From Asticcacaulis sp. MM231 (GTDB lineage: Bacteria > Pseudomonadota > Alphaproteobacteria > Caulobacterales > Caulobacteraceae): a DNA stretch of 64,000 bases. The notes below the pieces were generated by a model. The model saw nothing but the letters and a program-made list of their open reading frames with translations, ran no database searches and had not been told where the DNA came from. This document shows positions 12,014-19,910 of the stretch, piece by piece. Numbering within the stretch: the stretch's first letter is position 1; each line of letters begins with the position of its first letter. The position numbers were made by a program, and so were the translations under genes. The stretch is taken from NCBI RefSeq assembly GCF_964186625.1, contig NZ_OZ075108.1, forward strand, positions 1,550,001 through 1,614,000. Direction: 5' to 3'.

Positions 12014-13383
12014 AGTTTGGACTTTCGTTCGCTAAGCGCCGCCTGAATCTGGGCCAGGCGGGAATCGTTGAGATTGTAGAAGCACATGATGACGGCAGCG
12101 AGAAGGGCAAGGGCGCCGGGCACCACGCTGATCAACAGCACGATACCGGTCTGCGAGGCACCGCTCTGCGCCTGGTTGGCGACATAACCGAGGCCTGCCA
12201 GTACGCTGGCGATGACGAAGGAGGCCAGCGCTCCGCCAAGCTTCTGCGAGAAGGTGGCGGCCGCGAAGGTCATGGCGGTGGCGCGGCGGCCGGTCTTATA
12301 TTCGTTATAGTCGGCGCAATCGGCATACATCGAGAAAGTGAGGGGCGACTTGGGCCCCAGGCACAGACCGATGGCGATCTGCAGGGTGTACATCAGGCCG
12401 ATCTGGTCTTTGGGTATGAAGAAGAACAGCGATGACAGGACGCCGACCAGCACCATCAGGATGATGAGCAGGCGGCGCTTGTCGATAAAGCGCGTGAGCA
12501 GGGGCGTGACCAGCGATCCGGCTGCCAGAGCGAAGCCATAGACGGTCAGGAAGCTGCCGACCAGTTCGGGTTTACCGACATAGTATTTGATGTAGTAGGC
12601 GCTGGCGCCCATGCGCGTCGAGATCGTGATCATGATGACAAGCGCCAGCACGAACATGATCAGCCATGGGCCGTTTTTCACCAGATCGCCAATGTCTTTA
12701 AGCGGGCTGACCTGCACCTCGGCGACGGGCTCGATGCGTTCGTGCGCGGTCAGGAACAGAACGAAAAAGATCAGGCAGGCGACGACGCCATAGAGCGCCA
12801 GGGTCAGTTGCCAGCCGATGACCTCATTGCCGTTGCCATATTGTGCGGTCAGCCACTTGACCAGTTTGGGCGTCATAAAGGTGACGAAGGTGCCGCCAAG
12901 AAAGCCGCCGACGAAACGGAAACTGTTGATCTGGGTTCTGGCCTGCGGATTGTTGGTCAGCACGCCGGACAACGCGCCATAGGGAATATTGACCACGGAA
13001 TAGAGGGCCATCATGAGCCCAAAGGTCAGGTAGGCGTAGATCAGCTTACCGCCCTCGGCCAGATCAGGCGTCGTGAAGGTGGCGACGGCCGATAGCGCCA
13101 GCGGTACGCCCCCCCATACCAGCCAGGGGCGAAACCGGCCCCATTTGGTGCGCGTCCGGTCGGAGACCGCGCCCATGATCGGATCGACGCAGGCATCGAC
13201 CAACTTGGTGGTCAAAAGCATGGTGCCGGCCGCGGCGGCGCTCAGCCCGAAACTATCGGTATAGAAGATCAGCAGAAACGCGCTGATGGTTGTCCAGTAG
13301 AGGTTGAAGCCGAAATCACCGAAGCCATAGGTGATTTTCTCCAGCCAGCCCGGTTGTGTCGCCGTGCGCGTCGCGTTTGTCAT
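12010..13383 (-). CDS. GPH-family (MFS) sugar:cation symporter
   Basis: The product is a 457-residue inner-membrane protein with about 12 hydrophobic segments. WLEKITYGFGDFGFNLYW at the N-terminus, DPIMGAVSDRTRTKWGRFRP near residue 60 and GRRATAMTFAA near 360 are typical of the glycoside-pentoside-hexuronide symporters. I use the ATG at 13383; an in-frame TTG nine bases upstream is an alternative. It overlaps the phosphorylase gene by 4 nt and probably brings in the sugar that enzyme cleaves. A LacI-type operator candidate lies about 45 bp upstream. Confidence 0.9.
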   Translation of the reverse strand: MTNATRTATQPGWLEKITYGFGDFGFNLYWTTISAFLLIFYTDSFGLSAAAAGTMLLTTKLVDACVDPIMGAVSDRTRTKWGRFRPWLVWGGVPLALSAVATFTTPDLAEGGKLIYAYLTFGLMMALYSVVNIPYGALSGVLTNNPQARTQINSFRFVGGFLGGTFVTFMTPKLVKWLTAQYGNGNEVIGWQLTLALYGVVACLIFFVLFLTAHERIEPVAEVQVSPLKDIGDLVKNGPWLIMFVLALVIMITISTRMGASAYYIKYYVGKPELVGSFLTVYGFALAAGSLVTPLLTRFIDKRRLLIILMVLVGVLSSLFFFIPKDQIGLMYTLQIAIGLCLGPKSPLTFSMYADCADYNEYKTGRRATAMTFAAATFSQKLGGALASFVIASVLAGLGYVANQAQSGASQTGIVLLISVVPGALALLAAVIMCFYNLNDSRLAQIQAALSERKSKL

Positions 13384-13428
13384 TCTTCCCAACTTTTATA
13401 ATGTTATTAAGTCAGGTTTAGCACAGGG

Positions 13429-13440
13429 GAAAGCGCTGTC
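13429..13440 (+). promoter_or_regulatory. Possible LacI/GalR-type operator upstream of the sugar transporter
   Basis: GAAAGCGCTGTC is a near-palindrome around the central GCGC expected for LacI/GalR regulators, with one imperfect position pair. It lies 46-57 bp upstream of the transporter ATG, where a repressor could act. No LacI-family gene is in the window, so this is inference. Confidence 0.35.
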
Positions 13441-13486
13441 ACCTCATGAATTGCGCTTGAAACGCGCTCAAACGTTGCGCAGGCTC

Positions 13487-13539
13487 GACGCATTGGCGTC
13501 GGCGGGCGGTAGCCCTTGCCAAATCCGCAAAGGATTTGG
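13487..13539 (+). repeat. Triple-hairpin intergenic repeat, copy 1
   Basis: Three hairpins follow one another: GACGC-ATTG-GCGTC (13487-13500), then GGC GGGC-GGTA-GCCC TT GCC, then CCAAATCC-GCAAA-GGATTTGG (13519-13539). The same architecture with changed but still complementary stems occurs at 17993-18044 (minus) and 31588-31639 (plus). It lies just downstream of the GH99-like gene and could serve as a terminator or be a REP-like element. Confidence 0.75.
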
Positions 13540-13542
13540 AGG

Positions 13543-14565
13543 TCAGTGTCTAAATTGCGCGCTCATGTCTTTGACAGTCTGCAATTCACGCATACCAAAA
13601 GCGGTGGAAGGCTCGATCTGGCTGGCCTCATGCCATTCGTTGAACGACACAATCAGAATCCAGTCTGGTTTGGCGGCAATGGCGGCCTTCCACTGACGAC
13701 GGAACGGTCCACCGTCCTCGCGCTTCACGGTGGGGCGCCGGCCGGTGCGGTCTTTTTGCAGGCGGTCGTCGAAACCTGGCAGGATGGTGGCGGTGGTCAC
13801 TTTGGCGCCGGCCTGCGCTTTCACCCAATCCCTGTAAAACGCCGGTCGCCACAGGGAGGGTATCCAGTGGTGGTCGGCGGTCTCGAACTGCATCGAATAG
13901 ATGTGCAGGCCGTCGAAGGCACTCTTGCGCGCGCTGATTTCCTTTAGTGTATTGGCGGTGCCGACAAAGCTGATGGCGTTAGGCACCTGTTGATCGATCA
14001 GGCGGCGCGCTTTCACCCAGCCATTGAGCCCGATCACCTGCATCAACCGGTCGAAGAGCATGATGACGGGCTTGCCGTCGAGTTTCAGCAAAGCCGGGTG
14101 CTGGCCATACTGCCTGTGCAGGTACAGCACGTCGTCGGCGACCTTTTCGGCGCTTTCCGCCTGTTCGACATAGGAGCAGACCTTGAGGCCGTGCGCCTCG
14201 GCGGCTTTGAGCAGCAGCGGAAACTGCTGATCGGTGCGATCATTCTGCCTCCACCAGGAGGCGATCAGGCCGGTGATGCCAGCGGCCTTCATCTGCGCCA
14301 TCTGACGGTCGATTATCGCCGGATCGAGACTGTCGTAAGGACCACCCACCGGATAGTTGGGCGCATCCTCGATGCGTTCACGTGCAGGATCAGGGTTGAG
14401 CCAATGAATATCTGCGCCGGAACGCACCCTGGTGCCGTACCAGCCGTAATAGAAGACGAGCACTTCGCGCTGGGCGCGGGTTTGCGCCAGGGCGCGCCTT
14501 GGCCAAAGAGCCGTGGCGACAAAGCCGGTCAGCAGGTGACGACGAGACGGTTTAACCAAGGCCAT
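13543..14565 (-). CDS. GH99-like glycoside hydrolase, exported
   Basis: The 340-residue product starts MALVKPSRRHLLTGFVATAL, a leader with a basic region and hydrophobic core ending at RRALAQ, which suggests export, possibly by Tat. VLVFYYGWYGT, MKAAGITGLIASWW and DWILIVSFNEWHEASQIEP match GH99/GH71-like (endo-alpha-mannosidase clan) proteins, with the FNEWHE glutamate as a likely catalytic or binding residue. I chose the ATG at 14565 because AGGGG lies just upstream; a longer frame to 14643 would overlap the preceding gene by 92 bp. The substrate is unknown. It overlaps the upstream membrane-protein gene by 14 bp, so is probably co-transcribed with it. Confidence 0.75.
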   Translation of the reverse strand: MALVKPSRRHLLTGFVATALWPRRALAQTRAQREVLVFYYGWYGTRVRSGADIHWLNPDPARERIEDAPNYPVGGPYDSLDPAIIDRQMAQMKAAGITGLIASWWRQNDRTDQQFPLLLKAAEAHGLKVCSYVEQAESAEKVADDVLYLHRQYGQHPALLKLDGKPVIMLFDRLMQVIGLNGWVKARRLIDQQVPNAISFVGTANTLKEISARKSAFDGLHIYSMQFETADHHWIPSLWRPAFYRDWVKAQAGAKVTTATILPGFDDRLQKDRTGRRPTVKREDGGPFRRQWKAAIAAKPDWILIVSFNEWHEASQIEPSTAFGMRELQTVKDMSAQFRH

Positions 14566-15307
14566 GCCCCTGTGTGAGCGTGAAAACGATAAAGATGACG
14601 GCGGCCACAACGAGGGCAAGCGGCTTGCGCTCCATGACAGCAACCTTCGCTGGCGGATTTAGGGCGCGTAGCGGAATGATCAGCAGAGGCAGGCTGGCCA
14701 GGCCGATTTCCGTGAAGGTGTCGTGCAGGTTCTGACCCATGCCGCCATGATAGGTAAGGGCCGCGGCCACCGTGGCCAGTGTGGCGGCGCACCAGGCGAT
14801 GCGGGCGACGTGGCGCGCGGTCTTTTGCGGCCACAGATTCAGAAGTGCGCGTGAGGTGAGACGTATCGTGAGCAGATACAGCAATGCGCCAAGAAGGCCG
14901 CCAGCCACCCGCCACCACAAAGACGGTTCGCCGATAAAATTGTGGCCGGTGAAATAAAGGTCGCCTTTGGCTGTGGCCATCGCCTGGACCAGATAGCCCC
15001 CCTCCCAGAAATAGCTGAAGCCGGTAATCAGTATGAAAAACAGTCGCCAGGGTGTGGAGGTCACCCGTCGTGACAAGATAAGCGCCAGGGTGCCCAAGGC
15101 CAGATTGGCTAAGGGACCGGCCGGATCGATCCATGGCGAAGGCGTGTCGCAATGGAAAAGCGAAGAGCTCAGTTGTGTAATGCGTCCACCCAGGGTCAGG
15201 CAGGCGCCGCCATGGCCGAGACCTTCGTGCACGAAGGTGACCGTGAGTGCAGCCATTGTGGCGATAGCCGCGATGGTAAGGCCATCATTCTTCTCCGGGT
15301 TCGTCAT
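14552..15307 (-). CDS. Polytopic membrane protein resembling M50 site-2 proteases
   Basis: The 251-residue protein has about seven hydrophobic segments. The first ends in TFVHEGLGHGGACLTLGG, an HExxxH rather than the HExxH of site-2 proteases, and the next begins DPAGPLANLALG, which resembles the AGPLANL helix common in M50 enzymes. A third His/Asn-containing segment is FTGHNFIGEPSLWW. Whether it is an active metalloprotease is uncertain; the extra residue in the zinc motif argues for caution. It overlaps the upstream small gene by 23 bp and the downstream GH99-like gene by 14 bp, suggesting an operon. Confidence 0.65.
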   Translation of the reverse strand: MTNPEKNDGLTIAAIATMAALTVTFVHEGLGHGGACLTLGGRITQLSSSLFHCDTPSPWIDPAGPLANLALGTLALILSRRVTSTPWRLFFILITGFSYFWEGGYLVQAMATAKGDLYFTGHNFIGEPSLWWRVAGGLLGALLYLLTIRLTSRALLNLWPQKTARHVARIAWCAATLATVAAALTYHGGMGQNLHDTFTEIGLASLPLLIIPLRALNPPAKVAVMERKPLALVVAAVIFIVFTLTQGHGLG

Positions 15308-15707
15308 GTTTCTGTGCCCCCTTGGCTTGCACCTTCTTACGGATTTCCTTGAGCTTTTGTCCCTGTCGCAGGGAGAGCGTGCCGTTTATCGCGCCCTTGT
15401 CCGGATCGGCGAAGGCACGGCCATAGGTTTTGACGCGCTCGCTGACGCCTTCGATAAATTCGTTTTCCCACTCCGAGAGATCGACACCCTGTTCGGCGGC
15501 CTCGCGTCTGGCCTTTTCCAGGGCTCGGATCGTGGCGGCCTGCAGAGCCTTCTTTTGCGCCTTGATCTGATCGAGGGGCGAGGCCGGTTTGGCGGTGAAG
15601 CCAGCCTTGGCCTGCAACGGTTTGCGCGTTTGCAAACCAGTTTTGCTTTGTAAGGGCCTGGATCTGGTCATGCCGGTTTTGGACGGCGTTTTAAAAGCCA
15701 TCGGCAC
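15285..15707 (-). CDS. Conserved basic coiled protein of unknown function
   Basis: The 140-residue product has a very basic N-terminal third rich in Lys/Thr/Ser repeats (KTG, LQSKTG, LQAKAG) and a helical charged remainder (IKAQKKALQAATIRALEKA; SERVKTYGRAF). I do not recognise a named domain. No signal peptide or membrane segment is present. The start could be at 15707 or two codons later. It overlaps the M50-like gene by 23 bp and so is probably the first gene of that operon. Confidence 0.6.
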   Translation of the reverse strand: MPMAFKTPSKTGMTRSRPLQSKTGLQTRKPLQAKAGFTAKPASPLDQIKAQKKALQAATIRALEKARREAAEQGVDLSEWENEFIEGVSERVKTYGRAFADPDKGAINGTLSLRQGQKLKEIRKKVQAKGAQKHDEPGEE

Positions 15708-15778
15708 TCACCACGCATGAAAAAGCCATCCTCATGCGGTTAAGCATGGGGATGGCTTGATACGTCGTCAACTGGCTT

Positions 15779-16057
15779 TTAACGTTCGCCGATCGCGGTC
15801 AGGTACAGATCGAGGATGGTTTCTTCCTCATCGCGCTTGACCTTGTCCTTCTTGCGCAGGGAAACGACCTTGCGCAGGATCTTGACGTCGAAGCCCTCGC
15901 CCTTGGCTTCGTCATAGACTTCCTTGATGTCGCCCATGATGCCGGCCTTGTCTTCTTCAAGGCGCTCGATACGCTCTATGATGGTGCGCAGGCGGGTTTG
16001 AGCGGCGCCGGAAATGACGTCGTCGGCGGAAAAGGAGAGGGGGGCGTCATCGGCCAT
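15779..16057 (-). CDS. gapR: Nucleoid-associated protein GapR (DUF2312)
   Basis: This 92-residue protein matches DUF2312/GapR over its whole length: a leading helix [19 protein letters not shown], then [21 protein letters not shown] and the acidic C-terminus [10 protein letters not shown]. In Caulobacter, GapR is an essential protein that encircles overtwisted DNA and aids topoisomerases at replication and transcription sites. The size and ends match the Caulobacter protein closely. It is one of the stronger indicators of an alphaproteobacterial, Caulobacterales-like host. Confidence 0.93.
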   Translation of the reverse strand: MADDAPLSFSADDVISGAAQTRLRTIIERIERLEEDKAGIMGDIKEVYDEAKGEGFDVKILRKVVSLRKKDKVKRDEEETILDLYLTAIGER

Positions 16058-16184
16058 GGGGGATATCCTGTGAAACTGTTGGCTTAACCATAGCGCTTGC
16101 GAATCAGCTTCTCAACGCCTGCCTTGAGGATAAGTCGGCCTAGGCTGTGGATTAAAGTGACGCGCAAGGCCCCGTCCGAACACG

Positions 16185-16216
16185 AAAAAACGCTTAAAGC
16201 ATAAGCCTTAAGCGTT
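16185..16216 (-). terminator. Rho-independent terminator of rpmJ
   Basis: AACGCTTAA (16189-16197) pairs perfectly with TTAAGCGTT (16208-16216). Read on the minus strand the stem is followed by six T residues, the classic intrinsic terminator arrangement, 46 bp after the rpmJ stop. Confidence 0.8.
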
Positions 16217-16261
16217 GTTCGATGTGTCATGTCAAAGCCACGATAGTGGCCTCAAACAAGC

Positions 16262-16387
16262 TTAGCCTTGCTTCGCCTTGAAGCGCGGATCGGTCTTGTT
16301 GATGACATAGACGACGCCCTTGCGACGCACGATCTTACAATCGCGGTGACGACCCTTGAGCGACTTGAGCGAGCTGCGGACTTTCAT
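16262..16387 (-). CDS. rpmJ: 50S ribosomal protein L36
   Basis: The minus strand encodes a 41-residue protein beginning [17 protein letters not shown] and ending DPRFKAKQG. This is the alphaproteobacterial type of L36, a zinc-ribbon-like basic protein of the large ribosomal subunit, with a CKIVRRKG core. It is too short for usual ORF cut-offs. The gene stands alone with an intrinsic terminator downstream, as is common for rpmJ outside the ribosomal operons in this group. Confidence 0.93.
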   Translation of the reverse strand: MKVRSSLKSLKGRHRDCKIVRRKGVVYVINKTDPRFKAKQG

Positions 16388-16650
16388 TGGTTTTCACCTG
16401 ATCTTTAAAATGACGGTTAAAGCGAACACAGGGCAACCAGAACCGGACGCACGCATGGGTCAACTTCGTTAGAGGGCGGGTATCTAGGGGAGAGGCAGAA
16501 TATTGTCAATGACGATTTGGCCGGTTTGCGGCCGATTGCGGCATTTTCTCGTTTTACACAGGTGATTGACGGGAAAGTGAGACTTTTAAGGGCTTGGAAA
16601 GACGAACGCAATGAGGTTTAGTCCTTCTATAGTCTACAAAGGTGCCTACC

Positions 16651-17976
16651 ATGCGGTTACGTTATGCCAGTCTGTTCGTTGTCCTGACCGCCTGCACCAC
16701 GGCGGTGTCGCAGCCGGAAAACGTAACGCAGGCGCCCGTGCCGCCGGCAGTGTCTTCCGCAGCGTCTTCGGCCAGTGAGGCCGTAATTCCCGCCAGCCCG
16801 GCCGCGGCGCCCCTGCCGGCCAACGCCACATTCGATGACTGGAAGCAGAGCTTTATCGCCAAGGCGACCGCCAAAGGCTTCGATCCTTTGTTCGTGGCGC
16901 AGGTTCTGAGCAATGTGACTCCGCAGGCCAGTGTCACCTCATCCGATTCGCAGCAGCCGGAGTTTTCCAAACCCGCCAGTTCCTACATGCGCGCCTCGGT
17001 CTCGGCTTCGCGGGCGCAGGCGGCGCGCGCCAGGCTCGACGCCAACGCTAACGTCGGCGAAATCGTCAGCGCCTATGGCGTACCGTCGGAACTGATCGGC
17101 GGCATCTGGACCATGGAAAGCGATCTGGGCCGCGTGCAGGGCAATATAGATGTCGTGTCGGCCCTGGCAACGCTGGCCTATAATGGCCGCCGTCGTGACT
17201 GGGCCGAAAGCGAACTGATCGCCTGCCTGACCATCCTGCGTGATTCCGGCATCAGCCGCGATACTTTGAAAGGTTCGTGGGCCGGCGCGATGGGGCAGAC
17301 GCAGTTCCTGCCCGACAATTACCTGCGCCTTGGCGTCGATGGCGATCATGACGGCAAGGTCGATATCTGGAATTCCGATTCCGACGCGCTGGCCTCATCG
17401 GCGAACCTGCTCGCCAAGGCGGGCTGGAAGCCGGGACAGGAGTGGGCCGTCGAGATCATGCTGCCGGTGGGCTTTGACTATTACCTCGCCGAAACCGCCA
17501 GCAAGACTCCGCTGGAATGGGCGGCGCTTGGCGTCAAGCGCGCCGATGGCGGTTACTGGAAACCTGCCGAGACCGGCGAACAGGCCAAGATCCTGCTGCC
17601 TTCGGGCGCGAAGGGGCCCGCCTTCCTCGCCTTGCCCAATCATTATGTCATCCGTAAATATAACAACTCGACCTCCTACGCTTTGGCGGTGGGGCTGATC
17701 GCCGATAGCATCGCCGGTCGTCCGCCGCTGGTGACACCATGGCCGGTTGAGCCGCCACTTAGCCTCGATCAACGCCTCAAGACGCAGGCAGCGCTGAAAG
17801 CGGCGGGCTTCGATCCGGGCACGATCGACGGCGTGATCGGTGTCGGCACCCGTCAGGCTATCCGTGACTGGCAGCGCGCCAATCAACTGACGGCGGATGG
17901 CTATCTGAGCTTCGATCTTGCCAACCAGTTCGTCGTGTCGCAAGGCGGCACGCCGGCGCTGCGGTCGGCGACATAG
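16651..17976 (+). CDS. Lytic murein transglycosylase lipoprotein (MltB/SLT_2 type) with PG-binding domain
   Basis: The 441-residue protein begins with a lipoprotein leader whose lipobox is LTAC (cysteine near residue 15), followed by an Ala/Ser/Pro-rich linker. The catalytic SLT_2 domain runs from about residue 60 to 340: GGIWTMESDLGR holds the catalytic Glu and GAMGQTQFLPDNY is the conserved substrate motif. A C-terminal peptidoglycan-binding_1 repeat follows (FDPGTIDGVIGVGTRQAI). It cleaves glycan strands to 1,6-anhydro-muropeptides in the periplasm. I chose the ATG at 16651 because AAAGG at 16638-16642 is well placed; a GTG at 16642 is in frame but overlaps that site. Confidence 0.92.
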   Translation: MRLRYASLFVVLTACTTAVSQPENVTQAPVPPAVSSAASSASEAVIPASPAAAPLPANATFDDWKQSFIAKATAKGFDPLFVAQVLSNVTPQASVTSSDSQQPEFSKPASSYMRASVSASRAQAARARLDANANVGEIVSAYGVPSELIGGIWTMESDLGRVQGNIDVVSALATLAYNGRRRDWAESELIACLTILRDSGISRDTLKGSWAGAMGQTQFLPDNYLRLGVDGDHDGKVDIWNSDSDALASSANLLAKAGWKPGQEWAVEIMLPVGFDYYLAETASKTPLEWAALGVKRADGGYWKPAETGEQAKILLPSGAKGPAFLALPNHYVIRKYNNSTSYALAVGLIADSIAGRPPLVTPWPVEPPLSLDQRLKTQAALKAAGFDPGTIDGVIGVGTRQAIRDWQRANQLTADGYLSFDLANQFVVSQGGTPALRSAT

Positions 17977-17992
17977 TCAAGGTCATCATCTT

Positions 17993-18044
17993 CCAAAGCG
18001 GCATCGCTTTGGCAAGGGCAAGCGCCCGCCGTCGCTGATGCGAC
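17993..18044 (-). repeat. Triple-hairpin intergenic repeat, copy 2
   Basis: On the minus strand: GTCGC-ATCA-GCGAC, then GGC GGGC-GCTT-GCCC TT GCC, then CCAAAGCG-ATGC-CGCTTTGG. It is located between the transglycosylase and motA. The first stem differs from copy 1 at two paired positions and the last stem at the three positions nearest the loop, always as compensated pairs. Confidence 0.75.
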
Positions 18045-18100
18045 GTGTCTTGTAAACAAAATAGTAAAAAAGAAGGGTTAATGCCGTCGGTTCGAAACTC

Positions 18101-18116
18101 GTAATTAATCATTAAC
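18101..18116 (+). promoter_or_regulatory. Possible CtrA-type site upstream of motA
   Basis: GTAA-TTAATCA-TTAAC fits the CtrA pattern TTAA-N7-TTAAC except for the first base. It lies 45-60 bp upstream of the motA ATG. Flagellar genes are CtrA-controlled in Caulobacter, which makes the site plausible, but AT-rich intergenic DNA easily produces such matches. Confidence 0.3.
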
Positions 18117-18160
18117 GCCGAAAGTGGTCTCAGAAGTTTGAGTCGCTGGGTGTGGTCTAA

Positions 18161-19033
18161 ATGTTTCAAATCATCGGTATTGTCTGTCTGTTCGCCATGG
18201 TGTTCGGCAGCTACATCATTTCCGGCGGCAATATGGCGCCTATCCTGCACGCCCTGCCGCACGAAATGATGGCCATTGGCGGCGCTGCCGTCGGCGCCAC
18301 GCTTATCTCCAACAGCCTGACCACGCTCAAGGGCATGGGGAGTGGTATGGGCAAGGTGTTCGGCGGGCCGAAGTGGAAGGCCAGCGACTACCGCGACCTT
18401 CTGTCTCTTCTTTTCCTTCTGACCAAGACCATGAAGTCAAAAGGGGTCATCGCGCTCGAAAGCCACATTGAAAAGCCGCACAATTCGACGATTTTCAACC
18501 GTTTCCCCAAGATCGTGAAGGATCACTTCGCCACCGACTTCATCTGCGATACCCTGCGCATGATGACCATGAACCTCGAAGACCCGCACCAGGTCGAGGA
18601 TGCCATGGAAAAACAACTGGAAAAGCACCACCATGAGGCCCTGCATCCGGCGCACGCCATGGCCGGCCTGTCCGACGCCTTGCCGGCGCTGGGTATCGTG
18701 GCCGCCGTTCTGGGCGTCGTGAAAACCATGGGGTCGATAACCGAGCCGCCGGAAATTCTGGGTGAAATGATTGGTGGCGCGCTTGTCGGTACCTTCCTGG
18801 GGATTTTGTTGTCCTATGGTCTGGTAGGGCCTTTCGCAGCGCGGATGAGCGGTGTCATCGAAGAAGACGCCGCCTTCTACAAGATTATTCAGGCCGTTCT
18901 TATCGCCCACCTCCATGGCAACGCGGCGCAGATCTCGGTCGAAATCGGCCGCGGCAATATTCCCTCGACCATGCAGCCGAGTTTCCTGGAGATGGAAGAG
19001 GCGCTCAATAACATTCCGGCCGAAGCGGCCTGA
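18161..19033 (+). CDS. motA: Flagellar motor stator protein MotA
   Basis: The 290-residue inner-membrane protein has the four-helix MotA layout: two N-terminal hydrophobic segments (FQIIGIVCLFAMVFGSYI), a large cytoplasmic loop, and two C-terminal segments, the third with the conserved proline-bearing LPALGIVAAVLGVVKTM. With MotB it forms the proton-driven stator of the flagellar motor. There is no motB next to it; in Caulobacter the two genes are also separate. It is followed by a strong hairpin. Confidence 0.95.
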   Translation: MFQIIGIVCLFAMVFGSYIISGGNMAPILHALPHEMMAIGGAAVGATLISNSLTTLKGMGSGMGKVFGGPKWKASDYRDLLSLLFLLTKTMKSKGVIALESHIEKPHNSTIFNRFPKIVKDHFATDFICDTLRMMTMNLEDPHQVEDAMEKQLEKHHHEALHPAHAMAGLSDALPALGIVAAVLGVVKTMGSITEPPEILGEMIGGALVGTFLGILLSYGLVGPFAARMSGVIEEDAAFYKIIQAVLIAHLHGNAAQISVEIGRGNIPSTMQPSFLEMEEALNNIPAEAA

Positions 19034-19050
19034 TAACAGACTTGATTCGC

Positions 19051-19087
19051 AAAAGCGGCCGGCATTAACCACGCCGGCTGCTTTTTT
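19051..19087 (+). terminator. Terminator after motA
   Basis: AAAAGCGGCCGGC (19051-19063) pairs with GCCGGCTGCTTTT (19073-19085) with one G-T pair, followed by further T residues. It lies 18 bp after the motA stop. Confidence 0.75.
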
Positions 19088-19370
19088 GCATGTTAAAAGA
19101 CAATACGGGCATGTCTCATGCTGTTAGCGATACGCGGATTTCTGTCTCGCTGATCACGATTTTTTCGCCACTTCCCCGTTAACCATCGTTAAAATGGCCG
19201 TTTTACGCAGAAAATACCTCTTTTTAGATGAAATTGGCCGTTTTAGTCACAGAAGCGATCACAGTTTTGTGAAATAAGGTCTTGCGGGACTCGCGCAAAA
19301 TCGGTATGAAAAAGCTCGGGCCTAGGTATCAGTTCCTGGCGCTCTAATGTTAGATATAGGATCTGATACT
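19088..19370. other. Gene-free upstream region of the twin lipoprotein genes
   Basis: This stretch of about 280 bp is AT-rich and has no credible gene. It holds a TTAACCATCGTTAA motif at 19179-19192, and the word TGGCCGTTTTA occurs twice about 40 bp apart (around 19195 and 19235). The ribosome-binding site AGGAT lies at 19358-19362. Confidence 0.5.
19179..19192 (+). promoter_or_regulatory. CtrA-like motif TTAACCATCGTTAA
   Basis: TTAACCAT is one of the words associated with the CtrA regulon in Caulobacter, and a second TTAA follows six bases later. It is about 180 bp upstream of the first lipoprotein gene, so a role would need a long leader or a promoter near 19200. Confidence 0.3.
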
Positions 19371-19604
19371 ATGACCTCCAAGATCGTCCGTACCGCTCTG
19401 GTCGCTGCTGTCGCTGTCGCCGCTCTGTCGGTTGCCGCTTGCCAAAAGCCTGCCGCCACTGAAGAAGGTGCTACCTCGGAAATGGCGCCTGCCGAAGCCA
19501 CCACGGAATCGGCTGCTGATTCGGCTGCCGCCGTTGACGCCGCTGTCGCCGCTTCGCCTGCCGCTGCCGAAGCTTCGGTGGCTGCTCCGGCCGCTGCTCA
19601 CTAA
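19371..19604 (+). CDS. Small Ala/Glu-rich lipoprotein, twin copy 1
   Basis: The 77-residue product is MTSKIVRTALVAAV followed by a lipobox ending VAAC and a mature part made almost only of Ala, Glu, Ser, Thr and Pro. The start is set by AGGAT at 19358-19362; a longer in-frame start at 19347 lacks a site. It has no recognised domain and is probably a disordered envelope lipoprotein. The gene 92 bp downstream has nearly the same leader, so the pair arose by tandem duplication. Confidence 0.75.
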   Translation: MTSKIVRTALVAAVAVAALSVAACQKPAATEEGATSEMAPAEATTESAADSAAAVDAAVAASPAAAEASVAAPAAAH

Positions 19605-19696
19605 TCACGAAATTTGACGGGGGCGGTTTTGCCGCCTCGGTCAATAGGTTCAGGAATGGTCCTGCGCCTTTAAACTTAATCAAAGGGAATAGATCC

Positions 19697-19882
19697 ATGA
19701 CCTCCAAGATCGTCCGTATCGCTCTGATCGCTGCCGTTGCCACCGCCGCTCTGTCGGTTGCCGCTTGCACCCCGAAGGCCACGACTGAAGAAGCTGCTGC
19801 TTCGTCGGAAGTCGCTTCGGAAGCCGTCGTTGAGTCGGCTGCTGCTTCGGAAGTTGCTTCGGAAGCCGCTTCGTCGAACTAA
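19697..19882 (+). CDS. Small Ala/Glu-rich lipoprotein, twin copy 2
   Basis: The 61-residue protein begins MTSKIVRIALIAAVATAAL, ends its lipobox VAAC and continues with repeats of the type SEVASEA. AAAGGGA just upstream is a good ribosome-binding site. Leader DNA and protein are nearly identical to the preceding gene while the mature part diverges. The same SEVASEA-type linker is seen after the lipidated cysteine of the M23 lipoprotein at 33878-34774. Function unknown. Confidence 0.75.
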   Translation: MTSKIVRIALIAAVATAALSVAACTPKATTEEAAASSEVASEAVVESAAASEVASEAASSN

Positions 19883-19910
19883 TGATTTGCCTTCGGGCAT
19901 TGATTTGAAG

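Noticed and set aside
16490..16560. Possible promoter between rpmJ and the transglycosylase
   Set aside because: AT-rich with some -10-like words but nothing specific enough to place a site.
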